DNA of 64,000 bases, from positions 186,001-250,000 of the forward strand of contig VZRN01001786.1 in the NCBI GenBank assembly GCA_013397935.1, in the 5' to 3' direction. How positions within the stretch are numbered: position 1 is the first letter of the stretch; the number at the start of each line of letters is the position of its first letter. Below the pieces are notes generated by a model. That model saw only the letters and a program-made list of their open reading frames with translations, made no database searches and was not told the DNA's origin. The translations under genes and the position numbers were made by a program. Shown here in pieces: positions 37,401 to 49,502 of this stretch. The DNA is from Dasyornis broadbenti. Taxonomy: Eukaryota > Chordata > Aves > Passeriformes > Dasyornithidae.

Positions 37401-39507
37401 ATTTTGATCCCGTCACTGAGCCAGGAGTGAGCATGAGCCTCAGGCTTCAGCAGTTTTAGAAGGGTCGAAAGGACAGCTTTTGTATGACAGGGTGCATTTA
37501 GAAAGGTCACTGTCTCAGAGCTGTGCCCAGGGATGTGGGACGTAAGCCGTGGCTCAGGAGGGGGTCAGTGCAGGTGCTGAGCCCTATGTGTGACCCCGCT
37601 CGTGTGCACAGCTCAAAGCGCTCCCAGCAGCTGGGGATGGAGCTGGGGAAGAGCACGGACCTGTGCTTCTGCCTGGCTCTAAACACGCTGATCACGTCCC
37701 TCCTGAAGAGGCTGTGGGAGGGGTCTTGAAGGGATGCTGCATTGCTCAGGATCACCTGGATGTCCAGATCTGGCACGCACAATCCCAACAGGTCCTGGGG
37801 AGGGTTCAGCAGCACTGGGATTGGTTCCTGCTCACAGCTGGCTCCCATGCTGTGGGGCACTGAGGGAGGAACCCCGTCCTCTGGGTTACAGTTAGGAAGG
37901 GGAAGAGCTGGGGTCCTGGGTTCTTCCCCCCTTCAGGGTCTACTTCCTCTCTCTCTTGCTGCCTTTCCTCATCTTTCTCTCAGCAGTCCCAGCTTGCTCC
38001 AGAGCTGAGCAGCGGGGATGGTTATCCATCTTCCTGTGGGCTGAGGAGGGGGTGATGAAATGCTGTCATCCTCCTTCTTGCAGGAACTGAACCCTTTTTC
38101 TTCCTGCTCATTTGTGGGCATCAAGCGTGTTCCCCTCCGCTTCCCTGGGCTCCCTTCTCACCCCATTGCCTCCCCCTTTCTCTCTTCCTGGAAGCAATTG
38201 CAGTTTATTTCACTGCACCAACATGCCTTTTAAAATAACACATAGTTCCAGGCTTTTAGTCACGACTTCTGCCTCCCTCCCCCAAAAACAACTATCTAAT
38301 CACCAGAGCAGCTGGTCTGGGTGAGAGGGAGTGATAACGTGAGAAGCGGGTGAAGGCAGCTCTGGGGAGGGGGCTTAGATTCCTGGCTAATTATGGAGTA
38401 GCACTAAATCTCCTTTCCCCTGGGTCCTCCCCCACCTGATCTGTGGGGGCCAGTATTAATATTATAGACAAACAGGCAGCAGAACTCCTGCCTGAGTGTG
38501 GAGAGAAGCATTAGTTCTGTCACAGGTGCAGCCTCTGGGTAAAACAAAGGAGATGGAGTAAGAGGGAGTTCTCATTTCTGGAGATATATGAGGTGCTTCA
38601 GCAAACATCAGGCCCTCCAGAGTGATTTATAATCCTACGGCCCAGGCTCAGTGTCCCTCGGCAGTGTGTGCGCAGCTCAGTGATGCTGCAGTGAGTGGAG
38701 GTGTAAGTGCTGCCCCGTCCCACGTGCAGAGTGAGCCCTAAGGGAGAGGGGTGTCCCCAGGACCACTGCCTGTGTGAGGCTGGGCTGGTGAGTGCCAGGG
38801 TGAGAGGGCTGCCCTCAGTCTTTCTGCCCCTCCTGCCAGCTGGCGGATGGTGCTGGACTTAAGTTTAAGCTGCTGATGCAATAAAAACCCAGTCTCAGCA
38901 TAAGAGGCCTGGGTCCCTGGGCAAGAGCCTCATGCCTCAGTGGGGCACATTTGACCCTGGGTCACCTGGGTGCAGCAGAGGTGGAAGGACAGATCTCACC
39001 ACCACCCTGTGCCCTTAGTAGATCGCAGCTGTTTCACATCCCAGCTCTGCTCACTTGACTCTCAGATGTTGCTGCCAACCCCAAGGGCCTAAGGGTCAGG
39101 ATCCAGGTCAGGGGGGTGGTCTCACATCCAAGTTTTCTGTCCCATCTTGGTGCTGTTTAGCCACAGCACAGATCCTCACCAGTGGATGACTGACTCTTAT
39201 AGCTGGGACTAGTTTTGGGCTGCTCCAGTTTTCCGGGGATAGATCAGGTGGTGTTTCAGGAGTCCTTGGCACACAGCCCAGTGGCTGGGCTTCTTTTGCA
39301 GGGTGTGGTGAGGCTGAGAAATGCTCTGCAGGTGCTGCTGTCCTGTAGATAGTCTGTGCCACAGGCAGGCAGAGGTGCGGTGCTGTGTGACCCGTGGTGC
39401 TGGCAGCAGCCACGATGGCCTCTGGACAGATGGAGATGAGGGGGTTTGCTCCCTGATAGCAGCAGTTGGCACTTTGTTCTGAAGCTCTGCTTCTCTTTCT
39501 GTTTCAG

Positions 39508-39629
39508 ATAATCACTCCCAGGTGTCGAGGGCCTCTCTCCGTATCCGTATCCTGGACGTCAATGACAATCCGCCTGAGCTCGCCACCCCCTATGAGGCCG
39601 CTGTGTGTGAGGACGCCAAGCCAGGCCAG
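39508..39629 (+). CDS. CDH22: CDH22 exon 9: end of EC4, EC4-EC5 linker
   Basis: This 122-nt exon (phase 1 to phase 0) lies between ctttctgtttcag|ATAAT and GGCCAG|gtagtg. It encodes DNHSQVSRASLRIRILDVND, then NPPELATPYEAAVCEDAKPGQ. DVNDNPP at about residue 404 is the EC4-EC5 calcium-binding linker. The Cys in AAVCED is the first of the conserved EC5 cysteines. N-H-S at the start is a further potential glycosylation site, formed across the exon 8/9 junction. Confidence 0.97.
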
Positions 39630-39906
39630 GTAGTGAATGTCCCCCAGCCTTGGTCTTGGGCTGCAGGCAGTGCTCTGGACCAGTGCCTGCCTGCCTGTCT
39701 GTCCCCTTCTGCCTGAGAGTCTTCCTTTGCAGCCTCTACCACACTGGGAGTCACTCTGCTGGTCCCACTGAGCCTGTCTGCAGGGTCGAACACTTGTCCC
39801 TCTCTGTGGCCGCAGCTGGCGATGCTGCTGGCTGGACTGTGCATGTGGGACCCTGGGAGAGGCTGCACAGGCAGTGCTGGTGCTCATGTCTGCCTTCTCC
39901 CCACAG
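39630..39906 (+). other. CDH22: Intron 9 of CDH22 (277 bp, shortest)
   Basis: A compact GC-rich intron, from donor gtagtg to acceptor gccttctccccacag. Nothing else is seen in it. Confidence 0.9.
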
Positions 39907-40024
39907 CTGATCCAGACAATCAGCGTTGTGGACCGGGATGAGCCTCAGAGCGGCCACCGTTTCTACTTCACACTGGCACCTGAAGCCACGAACAACCACC
40001 ATTTCTCTTTGCTGGATATCCAGG
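39907..40024 (+). CDS. CDH22: CDH22 exon 10: central EC5
   Basis: This 118-nt exon (phase 0 to phase 1) is bounded by ccccacag|CTGATC and ATCCAGG|gtaagt. It encodes LIQTISVVDRDEPQSGHRFY followed by FTLAPEATNNHHFSLLDIQ, the middle strands of the membrane-proximal EC5 domain. VVDRDEPQ.GHRF.F is the type II signature at this position. The length is canonical. Confidence 0.97.
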
Positions 40025-43000
40025 GTAAGTCCTGCTGTACCCTTGGCCCAGCATCTGTCAGGCTGAACAGGACCTCTGGCCATGGAGAGGGAGATGGGTT
40101 ACAGTCTCTCTGTGCCAGCTCTGAGTGCTCTGGGCATGTCGCAGAGCTGCTTGTCAATCTGAAATGGTGGGACTGGTCAGCTAACAGATTGGATTTCCTC
40201 AAGGAGGCTGTGCCAGCTTTATTCCTTGCTGCAAGCAGCTACAAAGCTCTTCTCTTGCTGTCTGGTTAAGCCTTTGGTATTTTCAGGGCTCTCAGTCCCT
40301 TTCTTGATGGGAAATCTCCAACCTGCCTGCAGGCAAGGAGATGATGTGGATTTATATATGAACACACTCCCATTTTGAGCATTATGATTTATCCGTCTCC
40401 AAGGTAAATCCTGGAGCATGGGTCATCTTGGGGCTGCTGTATGGGTGGCCAGTCCCGTACCCTTGACAAACGGGAGCAGCTCCAGAGGCCTGGGAGGCAG
40501 TGGGGCCATGCTGCAGCCACCCCCTAGCCACAGTGGCTTGTCTGGGACACAACCTGCAAAGCCTGATTCCCTGTGAGGTGGTGGCTCTGAGGTGCAGTTC
40601 CTGTTTGTTCCCTGAGGCTCATCCTTTCCTTTGGGACACGCAGCAAGGCAGAGCCTGTCTGTTCCTCTGGGCAGCCCTGGGGTTCTCTGTGTCCTTGGGC
40701 TCAGGGGCTCATCCTGATTGATGCTATGAGTGACGGGGTTGCCATGCAGGTTCTGCTGGCTGAGCCCTGGCTGCGGCTGGGCTTTGCAGGCTGTGAGGTC
40801 AGGCCGCATTTGTGTGGACAATAACAATCCAGAAAAGTAGTTATCAGGATGCTTCCTACTTTTGGCTGGTGTTTAGGGTGAATTTAGGTGCTGATTGTAG
40901 CAGTAGGTACAGCAGGGCCACCTGCAGATACTGGGACCTTCTCCAGCCACATGTGCATGTGCTTGTCACCGGGGCCAGCAGACCACATTGAAATTCGACT
41001 TTAGTTTTGGTTGGATTTTCTTCTAAAACAATGTTCTTTCTCTGCTTTTACAGCTTTATCTGTCAAAAGCCTGGTTTAGTTTATTCTGAGCTTATCCAAG
41101 GAGCCTTCTGCTGACGTAAGATCCTGCTTGCTCAGTTTGATTCAGCATTATTAGGGATAGTCAAAATGGAAAAGCTTCAGATGTGAAGGTAGCAGGGCTG
41201 TATATTGCTTTGTGTCCTGAGTAGCACAGCTGTCCCTGACCTGAGTCCCTCCCCTTCTGCTCGAGGGCAGCTGTTCAGAAGACCTTTGCTTCTTATCTTG
41301 TAAACAGGCTTTAATCCTCAGCAAGATTTTGCCCCACACCCAGCGATTAACTTCCCTCACTTTCTTCGGAGGACCTTATAAAAATGTGCTTGAACACACT
41401 GAGCTGCACCTGAGTGTCCATCCCTGCCCAGACCCTCATGAGGCTCCTGACTTTGGGCCAGGGTGTCTGCCATGGCCAGGTTGCCATCCCAGAGCCACTA
41501 CCACTATTTTGCTCATCTGGCAGGGCAGGTGGCTGGGAGTGTATGGGACTTAGCAGGGGCTGCTTGGCTTCCCAGCTCTATGTGGGGATCCACCAGCAGT
41601 GGCCCAAGAGCTGGCATTACAGTAGATGCAGGACACGTGTGCCACCATCTCCTCTGGAGCTGCTGCTCTCTTGAGTGGGATGAGGCACGGGGTAATTCTT
41701 TGTGCTAAACGATCCCTCAAGCTTTTTGTGTGGTGTAACACTGCATAAAATGAGTAAAAGCTGGCATCACCTCCTGCCTCCTGCTCTTGGGAAAACAAAT
41801 GTTGGTGCCGCAGGGTTATTCCCAGAGTGTTTGGAGACCCTCCCAATTGCTGAGCAGGGCTGTCTTCCACAGCAAGCGGAGGTGGCTGCCTGTGCAGATG
41901 GAGGCACCCCTCATTTCTAACAAGGCGCTTTGGTGCCATCCCCCTCCCTTTGACTTCTGCCCTCTTCTCCAGTCCACTGACTGCCCTGGGTACACTCACC
42001 TTTGCCCCTGCTCTCGTGGGTGTCCTTGATGCCTCCTCCCTAGTGTTCCCCCGTTGCTTGCCTCTCCTGCATTCACCCCTCTTGCACTTGTCTCTACTCC
42101 CCCGTATAAATATCAGTGGTGACAAACTGCTACCACCAGCCCATCTGTTTCTTTGTACAAATTTGTAGCCAGTTTTGAAACGTGATTTATAAATATTGCT
42201 TTTGCAGCCAAGGAGTGACACTGATGGATGTCAGCACAGATGGATTCGCTAAGCTCTTGCTTAAATCCTCTCTTTTACTTTGCACCTACTTCACTTGGCT
42301 CCTTCGTGGCACCAGAAAGCCACCTCGAGAAGTGACTTGTTTTCAGCAGGGTGGGGACCAGCACCTGCTTGGAAGTGCTCTTGTTGCAGTCGAGCAGGGC
42401 AGGAGCATCTGGCATGGTGGGGCTGCTTGGGGAGAGCCTGGGGGGCTGTCAGCTGCCAACAGTGTCAGGGGTCAGGGGTGTGGCACACAGAGCTGCCCTG
42501 GCTCTGGTGCTCTGGGTTGGAGACACAAGAACCAAGAGTGTCCCTGCAGGTGTCCACACAGCTGAGTTACAGGTGGTTTGCAAGAGTTGGGCCTTTGGAA
42601 ACAGCACCAGTGCCTATTGGTGTCTCTCTTTCCATGCTTTTGCTTGCTCTCAGGGAGCACTCACACACTTCCTGATTCATCAGACAAGGAATAAATGTCA
42701 CCTGTGGTAACAAGAGTGACGATCCAGGAAGAAGATGCCCATCAAATGGAGTGACTAAAGGAAGAGATGGAATTAGAGAAGCTGACCACGTTAAGGTCCA
42801 ACTGGTGCCATTCCAAAGCTATTCGCCATCCTCTGTTTCCTAACTCGCCTTTTGCTGGGTCTTTCTGGCCTGAGAAAATTGATTACAGCAGGATCAAAGG
42901 CAATTAAAGCCTGAAATCATGTTCTCCAAGAAATGCTAATTGTGTTGGAAGGGATGGTAGAAAGCATCCAAGCCTGGCAACCTGGAAGGAGTGCTAGGTA

Positions 43001-46000
43001 ATATGGAGTGACACATGGAGCTACTGACTCCAGGGCTCAAGGGCTAGGCAAGCAGATGTCTGAACTCTCTGCAGGTCTCATTAAGAGCATGTAATGGGTG
43101 ATAGAAGATCTGAAAATCATAACAATCAAAAGCAAAATGTTAGGATTTGAGGATTGCCTGAGGATAGAGGAAGCCTCCTCCAGCCCCACAGGGATGGCCT
43201 TCTCAGCACAAGCAGCACAGATGCTTGTTTGACTGGGGCGGCAGTGGTGTGTGTGTGTAAAAAAGAGCATCAAACCTCCTCGGAGCCAAGCAAACAGTAG
43301 AGGAGCAGCAGCTGTGCTGTGGCCTGGTACCCAGAGAACTCAGGAGAAGGAAGAGGCAAAAAGGAAAACCAGGATGTTTCTTCTACCAGCTGCACCACCT
43401 GGGGCTGGAGGAGGTCTGCTCCCTTCGGGCAGCTCTGGCAGCAGCATGCCCACAGGCCCAGCCGGGTGCCGTGTGTTCCTCCCCAGAGCTAGTGTTCCCA
43501 GGCTTGGGTACAGCAGAGCAACAGCTGGAGAAGGGAAAGGCAGATGCTCCCAGGGCCCTGTGAGTGTGGGAGAGGGAAGGGACATCAAAATCCCTGCTAT
43601 TCTCCTAGCGCTGTTTGAGATTGAGTTATGAGAAGGATTTATGAGTTCTGTGTTGGAGGTTGCCAAGAGCCTCTTTGGAGAGGGAGTCTGAGAGACTTAA
43701 TTATTTTATTATTCCTAGAGACATTAAGCTACCACCAGAGTATATTGCATTTCTAAACTTTCCTCTCAGGGCAGTATTGATGAGTCCCTGTGCACTTGGC
43801 TCACATTGGTTCCTGCCCTGTCTGGTGACCTGTTCCTCAGGTGGACAGAGGGGCTATCTCCTGCCCTGTCACACAAGGTGATGTGATGTAACACAGGATA
43901 ATGTCACTGCATGATCAGAGAGACGGTGGCAGAGTAAACCTACAGAGAAAATGTCAGTTTGTGTAGCAAGACAGCAGCGATAGTAAAAGATTTGGGTTGG
44001 GGCATCAGAGGACACTCAGCACAGCATTTGGAGCGGTGTGACTGCAGCAGAAGGTGCAGCTTTGCAAGGACTGGGCAGGAAACCAAGTGTGGAGACCCAG
44101 ACTCGTCTGTTGAGGAAAGCTGTGGATTAACGTCTGCTCGCATTCCAGTGCTGCTCCTGAGAAGCACTGCTCCTCAGCTCGTCACCCCAGAAATGGATTT
44201 GGCAAGAAGCTGCTGCGGAGGAAGAGACACGAGGGCTGTGGGGCCAGGGCTGCCTGGGCTGTGCCAATGCAAACAAATCTGCACCAAGACACATCCTGAA
44301 GCAGCTGCTGTAGGTCAGCTACATGTAAAGAAACAACTGCACCAAGAGAAATGACAACTGTTTTGTAGGAGGTTGCTTTGGATGCATTTTCCAGATACAC
44401 ATTCCAAGATCTGGGCAAAATTTTACCAGATCTACAAAGGGACTACAATCTTGTGGCAGCAGCTCTACTTTTTTTTGGAGTATCTCAGAAGGGAACTCAG
44501 AAGTTTGCAAGTAACAAGGGTGCAAACACCTAACAGAAAAGAGTTCATGGTGGTGGGGAGCAGGGGTAGTGGGCAGGTGGTGGAGCCATTTCGAGGTAGG
44601 TAGTCCCTACCAGGCTGGGCTCTGGCTGTCCAGCCTTGGTGAGCAGTTTCATTGGTGTACATGCGGAATTTCTGTGGATCTCCCTCCTGTAGGAAGGACT
44701 CCTGTCGCCCTGTTCAGGAGAAAAAATACAGTTTAATGATGCTTAAAATAGTGTTTGTAGTTGTGATTTTTGTTGCTCCCTTGCATCAAGTTTTGAGTCA
44801 CAGAGCAAACCCTCAGCCCCTTCCTGAGGTGAGGTTTCTCTGAGCAGGCCTGTCTCTCATGCTGCTGTTAGATTTAAATACCAGCTTCTTTATTTTGACT
44901 TGGTGGGTGGCAATATTTCTTTTTCAGTGGTGCCGGGCTGCCTGAGCTGTCTGGGCTGAGCTGAGGTTGGTGCCTGCCCCTCTGCCACTTGCATGTGTAG
45001 TTCCCCTTGATTTCTAGAGACTGTTTCTAAAAATACGGCATGCCTAACAGGAGCAGGTCCCTAACAGGAGCTGGAGCTGATTGTAAACAGAAGGGAGTTG
45101 CAAGCCTCCTGCTGCATTTCCAGAGAGGTTTGGTGCTACCCCTGTGTTTACAGAGCACTGAAGAGCAGCTGGGAGAGTTCCCAAGCACCAGGTTCCATCA
45201 GCCCTGGGTGAGGGGTGGGCTGAGGTGCAGAGCTGTGTGCTCATGGATCCTCTGAGCCAGGATCTGACCCCAGCCTCAGGCTGGTGACCTGACTGGTGTG
45301 ACAATGCCAGCAAAGGTGACCCTCATGGGCTGTGGCTGGAGCCTGGCTCCCTTACAGCACTTTGGTCTGTCCTCTTTGTCCTGTGGCTTTATTTCCACTG
45401 GATCCAGCTGTCTGAGGCTTACTTTTAGCTGGGCTAGATAGGAGTTAGTCCTGGGCTCTTGCTGAGATGGTGCCATTAACATTATTTATATCTCCGTGCT
45501 ATGCTGCAGCAGGGAGGGGGGAGCAGCACCAAATGAGATCTCATTACCTTTGTGCAAACGATTAGCATAACAATAATTCATTTTCCCAGCTCATCCTAGG
45601 TAGGCCATAGGGAGCTCTCAGGTGTTGCTGCCACCACACTTAGTTCAGCCTCCTTGCACCCAGGCCAGTGCTCCCCTGTTCCTCCTGACATCTCTGCCCA
45701 GTTGCCATGGTGCTGCTGCCACATGCTGCTCCAGGAGTCTCAGCCACAGCGGCAGGTGTCTTGCAGGACTGGAGACTGTGCTCTGCTGTGCCCCGCTGCC
45801 ATGCAGAGCCTCCAGGATCTGCTTCCTGGCTGACCAATGGGTCTTCCCCATCCTGCACTCCATGCATGCCTGCATGCTGGCTCGGCTCCTGTCCCCACTG
45901 TGCCCCGTGTGCTCTCATGCAGCACCCAATCCATACAGCAATTTCCGTGGTGGCAGCAGCCCAAGGGCCAGAATTACAGGAGATGTCTTTTCCAATGGAA

Positions 46001-47054
46001 GAGCTGATTCATAGAGAAAGGGGATGGTCTGGCATAAATCAGGTCCGATGAGGAGAGTCCGTAGACAGCAGCACCTTGCTGTGAGTGGGCCAATCTATGG
46101 TTTATTAGATAAAGATTGCAGACAGTCGGCAGCAGCGTGTGACACCTGGCTGCAATTGTCACCTGCTGTTCAGCCCTGTCCTGCCTGTGCTGCTGCTGGC
46201 TGGCAGCCTGCAGCACCCCTGAGCAGGGAGTCAATCCCAGTGTCAGTCTCTGTCCCTGCCCTCCCTCCCTGCTCCTGGTCGGCAGCAGCTGCTCCTTGGG
46301 TTGATCGCTGGCACCGGGACCCTGGAGGGTCCCATGAAGTGGCTGTGTTAATGGGATCATAATGAGTTATGCTGTGCCAGCTGAGCCCCTGAAGCAGCAG
46401 GGTGTAAGCAGATGGGGAGGAGGATGCCTGACTTGGCTGCAAGGCTTGGAAGGAGCTCTGCCTATTCCTTCAGGAGTTACAGAGGATCATAGGGGTATCA
46501 GGCCCTGTGGCTGAGGCAGGACCATTCACCCATGGCTCTTGGCTTTGGAAGCAGTATCTGCTCTTGCAGTCTCAGTGCCACCTGCAGACCCTGTCTGTTC
46601 TTGTGTACATGTCAGCAATTGATTTTTGTCCTGATTCTGACTCTGTGTCACTTTCAGAGGGTTTTTTGGAAGTTTTTCCCCTCTCTTTGTTCCACCTGCA
46701 TTGTTTGTCAGAACCACCATTGTGTGGTTGAGACACTCACATGCTGCTGCTCCTGTGCCAGGCACTCTCAGGTATGGTGACAAAAGCTGGCCCTGAGGTG
46801 CTGCTGGCAAAGGGAAACGTGCTGGAGTGGAGCTGGCCATGTTCAGGCACTCAGGCTGCTGAGGCACTGCAGGGCCAGGGAGCCATTAGCTGGATCCATG
46901 TGATGGAGGAGGGGGCCCCAGGCTCTCTCGGGGTGGCTGCTGGAGGTGGTGCGCAAATAGCTGCTGTTCATCCAGAGCAAGGAGAAGCTCATGGCAGGTC
47001 CTGCAGGCTGTGATGTGGGGATGACTTTGCTGCGGTTTTGTTTGTTCCCTGCAG
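40025..47054 (+). other. CDH22: Intron 10 of CDH22 (7,030 bp)
   Basis: No exon of another gene is recognised. It includes a short GT repeat at 43247-43258 and a 17-bp imperfect direct repeat (CCTAACAGGAGC twice) near 45043-45075. Two blocks with element-like composition are noted at 45535-45600 and 46000-46160. The remainder is ordinary intron. Confidence 0.8.
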
Positions 47055-47306
47055 ACAACACAGCAGCAGTGCACACACAGAGAGTGGGCTTCAATCGCCA
47101 GGAGCAGGATGTGTACCTGCTCCCCATTCTGGTGGTGGACAGTGGCCCCCCAGCCCTGAGCAGCACAGGGACTCTGACCATCCGTGTCTGTGGCTGCGAC
47201 AGCAACGGGGCCATCCAGTCCTGCAACAGCACAGCCTACGTTGTGTCAGCCACGCTGAGCCCCGGCGCCCTCATTGCGCTGCTGGTCTGTGTCCTCATTC
47301 TGGTTG
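47055..47306 (+). CDS. CDH22: CDH22 exon 11: end of EC5 and most of the transmembrane helix
   Basis: This 252-nt exon (phase 1 to phase 1) lies between tttgttccctgcag|ACAAC and CTGGTTG|gtgagt. It encodes NRQEQDVYLLPILVVDSGPP and TGTLTIRVCGCDSNGAIQSCN. With the exon 9 Cys these complete the conserved EC5 cysteines. N-S-T in SCNSTAY is a potential glycosylation site. The exon ends in SPGALIALLVCVLILV, the bulk of the single transmembrane helix (about residues 539-560), whose last part is on exon 12. Confidence 0.97.
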
Positions 47307-48710
47307 GTGAGTGCCTGCCTGTCCCCCAGGTCCTTCCTGTCTTGTCCCAGCTCCACTCCATCAGCATCACATGGATGTGTGCAGGCAGGTGCTGTGGGCA
47401 CAGTGCTGTGGGCGCAGGGCAGGCTTCTCTGCATCTGTCTCCTCCCTGGTAGCTGCAGCATGCAGGGCAGGGACCTCAGCCCCTGCCAGGGGGGACCAGT
47501 GGGGAGTCTCCCATGTTTGCCACAGCACTTGCATGCCGGACTCCACAAGACAGCCAGAGCAGAGCTCCCCATGCCAGGCAGGTGTGATGCTGCCCAGCAG
47601 AGCCTAGAGAGCTGCTGGCTCGCCCCCTGCCTGGACGGGCAGGAGCCCAGAGCTACTTGCCAGCTGCCATGCTGTGCCCACATCAGGCATCTCACAGCAG
47701 ATGGGGGAGGTGTGTTGCCAGCATGTGGGCAAGGGTGGCTGGTATGGGATGCGCAGGTGTGCTCTTACCCAAAAGGGTCAGTGTTAGAGCACGTGTGAGT
47801 GTGTGGGCAGGATGCAGAATTGGGCTGCAGTCAAACCAGAGTGCTGCCTAGGTCAGGACCTGTACCCCAGGAATGCTGCTGCCTGCCACTGACACACTGG
47901 CACAGGCTTAGCTGGGCATGGGGAGCATGGGCTTGTGTGCATGTGGGAAGGGGCTCTGTGCGAGGAATGTTGCAGTGCCCTCAGGTTTAGCACAGGGCAG
48001 TTGAATGCAGCTGCTGAAAGCCCTCTCTGGCCCCAGGGCTGGCTCCTGGCTGGTTCCAAGGGTTGTCCAGATACCTGTGGGAGCCAGCACATTGTTTGGT
48101 GAGGTCTCCTCTCCTTGGCATGGCTCCACTCCCTGTCTCCTCCACTCAGAATACCCTTTCCCACAGGGTGCACTTTACACTGGTTTCATTTTCCAACGCA
48201 GTGCAAACAAATTTCTGCCTAATTGCCCAAACGAATAGAGTGCACATCGGTGCTTTAAAGGTGATAGGCTGAATGGATGATGATCCAGGACACAGCTGCG
48301 GCTCGCTGCTCAGGCTCCGTGCCATCTGCTCCACACTCACCCACCCAACACTTGCCTGCTACTGTGAATCATGCATCCCCCTTTCCTACTCATCTTCTGC
48401 AGAACACATCCCTTTGTCTGTCCAGCTGTGTGTTTATCCACCGCTCCCTCCTGTCTCAGTGGTCGCGCTGCATGGCAAAGGAAGCTCCCAGTCTGCCCTG
48501 GATCCTGGGCAAACCTCTCTCCAAGCCAGTACATGGCACGGCTGCTGCTTGGTGAGCCTGGCTAATGGGAACTGTCTGGCATCTCGGCAGGGCTCCCTGT
48601 GCCAGGGGTGCTGTGCCTCCACCTGCCACCAAGCAGGGGCCAGCCTCGCCCTGCAGGAGCACAGCTTCCCCGAGACCCTGCGCCCGTCTGACTGTCTCTT
48701 CCTTTCCCAG
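47307..48710 (+). other. CDH22: Intron 11 of CDH22 (1,404 bp)
   Basis: The intron interrupts the transmembrane helix codons. If retained, the exon 11 frame stays open to TAG at 47450-47452, adding 48 residues unrelated to the catenin-binding tail. GT donor and tttcccag acceptor are both good, so removal should be the default. No other feature is seen. Confidence 0.85.
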
Positions 48711-49249
48711 TGCTGGTCCTTCTGATCCTCACGCTGAAGCGACACCACAAAAGCCACCTGACATCTGAGGATGACGAGGACATGAGAGACAATGTCATCA
48801 AATACAACGATGAAGGGGGTGGTGAGCAGGATACAGAGGCCTATGACATGTCAGCCCTGCGCAGCCTCTACGACTTCAGTGAGATCAAAGGTGGTGATGG
48901 AGGTGGAGGGCCAGGAGAGGGGGGCCCAGGCAGAAACCCAGCCTCCGAGCTCCATGCCCTCCCGCAGTGGGTGCAGAGCCCAGACCTGGACTTCTCTGTG
49001 TTCAGAGACTATATCTGCAGGAAGGTGGAGCAGGCGGATGAGGACCTCTCAGTGCCACCCTATGACTCATTCCAGACCTATGCCTTCGAGGGCTCGGACT
49101 CCCCAGTGCCCTCCCTGAGCTCCATCAACACCTGGTCCAGCGGCTCGGAGCAGGACTTCTCCTACCTGGGGGGCTGGGGACCACGTTTCCGGCAGCTGGC
49201 AGCGCTGTACGCGGGGCGCAGGGGCGAGGAGGACAGCGAGGAGTCCTAG
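48711..49249 (+). CDS. CDH22: CDH22 exon 12: end of transmembrane helix, catenin-binding cytoplasmic tail, stop
   Basis: Acceptor cctttcccag|TGCTG is entered in phase 1; 539 nt end at TAG 49247-49249. VLVLLILTL finishes the helix and KRHHK is the stop-transfer anchor. DMRDNVIKYNDEGGGEQDTE is the juxtamembrane core that binds p120/delta-catenins. AYDMSALRSLYDF follows, then a Gly-rich spacer (KGGDGGGGPGEGGPG). FRDYICRKVEQADED, PPYDSFQTYAFEGSDSP, SLSSI and the WGPRFRQLAALYAG end form the beta-catenin-binding region (about residues 640-725). The tail is 170 residues, normal for classical cadherins, and is the main reason for naming CDH22. The exon is GC-rich. Confidence 0.97.
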
Positions 49250-49496
49250 CTGCCCCTCCAACCCCGCAGGCTCCCAGCGCCTCCTGGACTGGGAATCCAG
49301 GCTGTGAGGTGCCACACGGGAATCGTGTGCTTCTGGGCTGGACTCCACGGCTGCCAGCGAGGGGCTGCACTGCAGGCACCAGGCAGCTGCTCCTCTGTAG
49401 CTGCCTCTGGCTCGGGTGGGCTCCACACCCACGGGGGGAGGCTGGAGAGCCCAGAGGAGCCACTGGGGTGTCCTCATCTCCTCAAAGCCAGTCTCC

Positions 49497-49502
49497 ATTA
49501 AA
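49497..49502 (+). terminator. Candidate proximal poly(A) signal ATTAAA
   Basis: A variant hexamer about 250 nt after the stop codon, in an otherwise GC-rich UTR. A clear GT-rich downstream element is lacking, so it would be a weak or alternative site. Confidence 0.3.

Larger units (their letters stand above)
32431..39507 (+). other. CDH22: Intron 8 of CDH22 (7,077 bp)
   Basis: No additional exon of a known gene is recognised. The intron is unusually rich in AT blocks that look like non-coding elements (32545-32710, 33660-33990, 34905-35130, 36530-36800, 37110-37400). One GC-richer stretch at 37500-37870 carries a clean minus-strand open frame of 117 codons with no recognised domain. Confidence 0.8.

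Noticed and set aside
46480..46505. AGAGGATCATAGGGG considered as a CR1 remnant
   Set aside because: Only a few bases resemble the CR1 terminal repeat and no flanking similarity was found.
25263..47054. Introns 7, 8 and 10 have nearly equal lengths (7,031, 7,077 and 7,030 bp)
   Set aside because: Their sequences show no similarity to each other, so duplication is not supported. Treated as coincidence.
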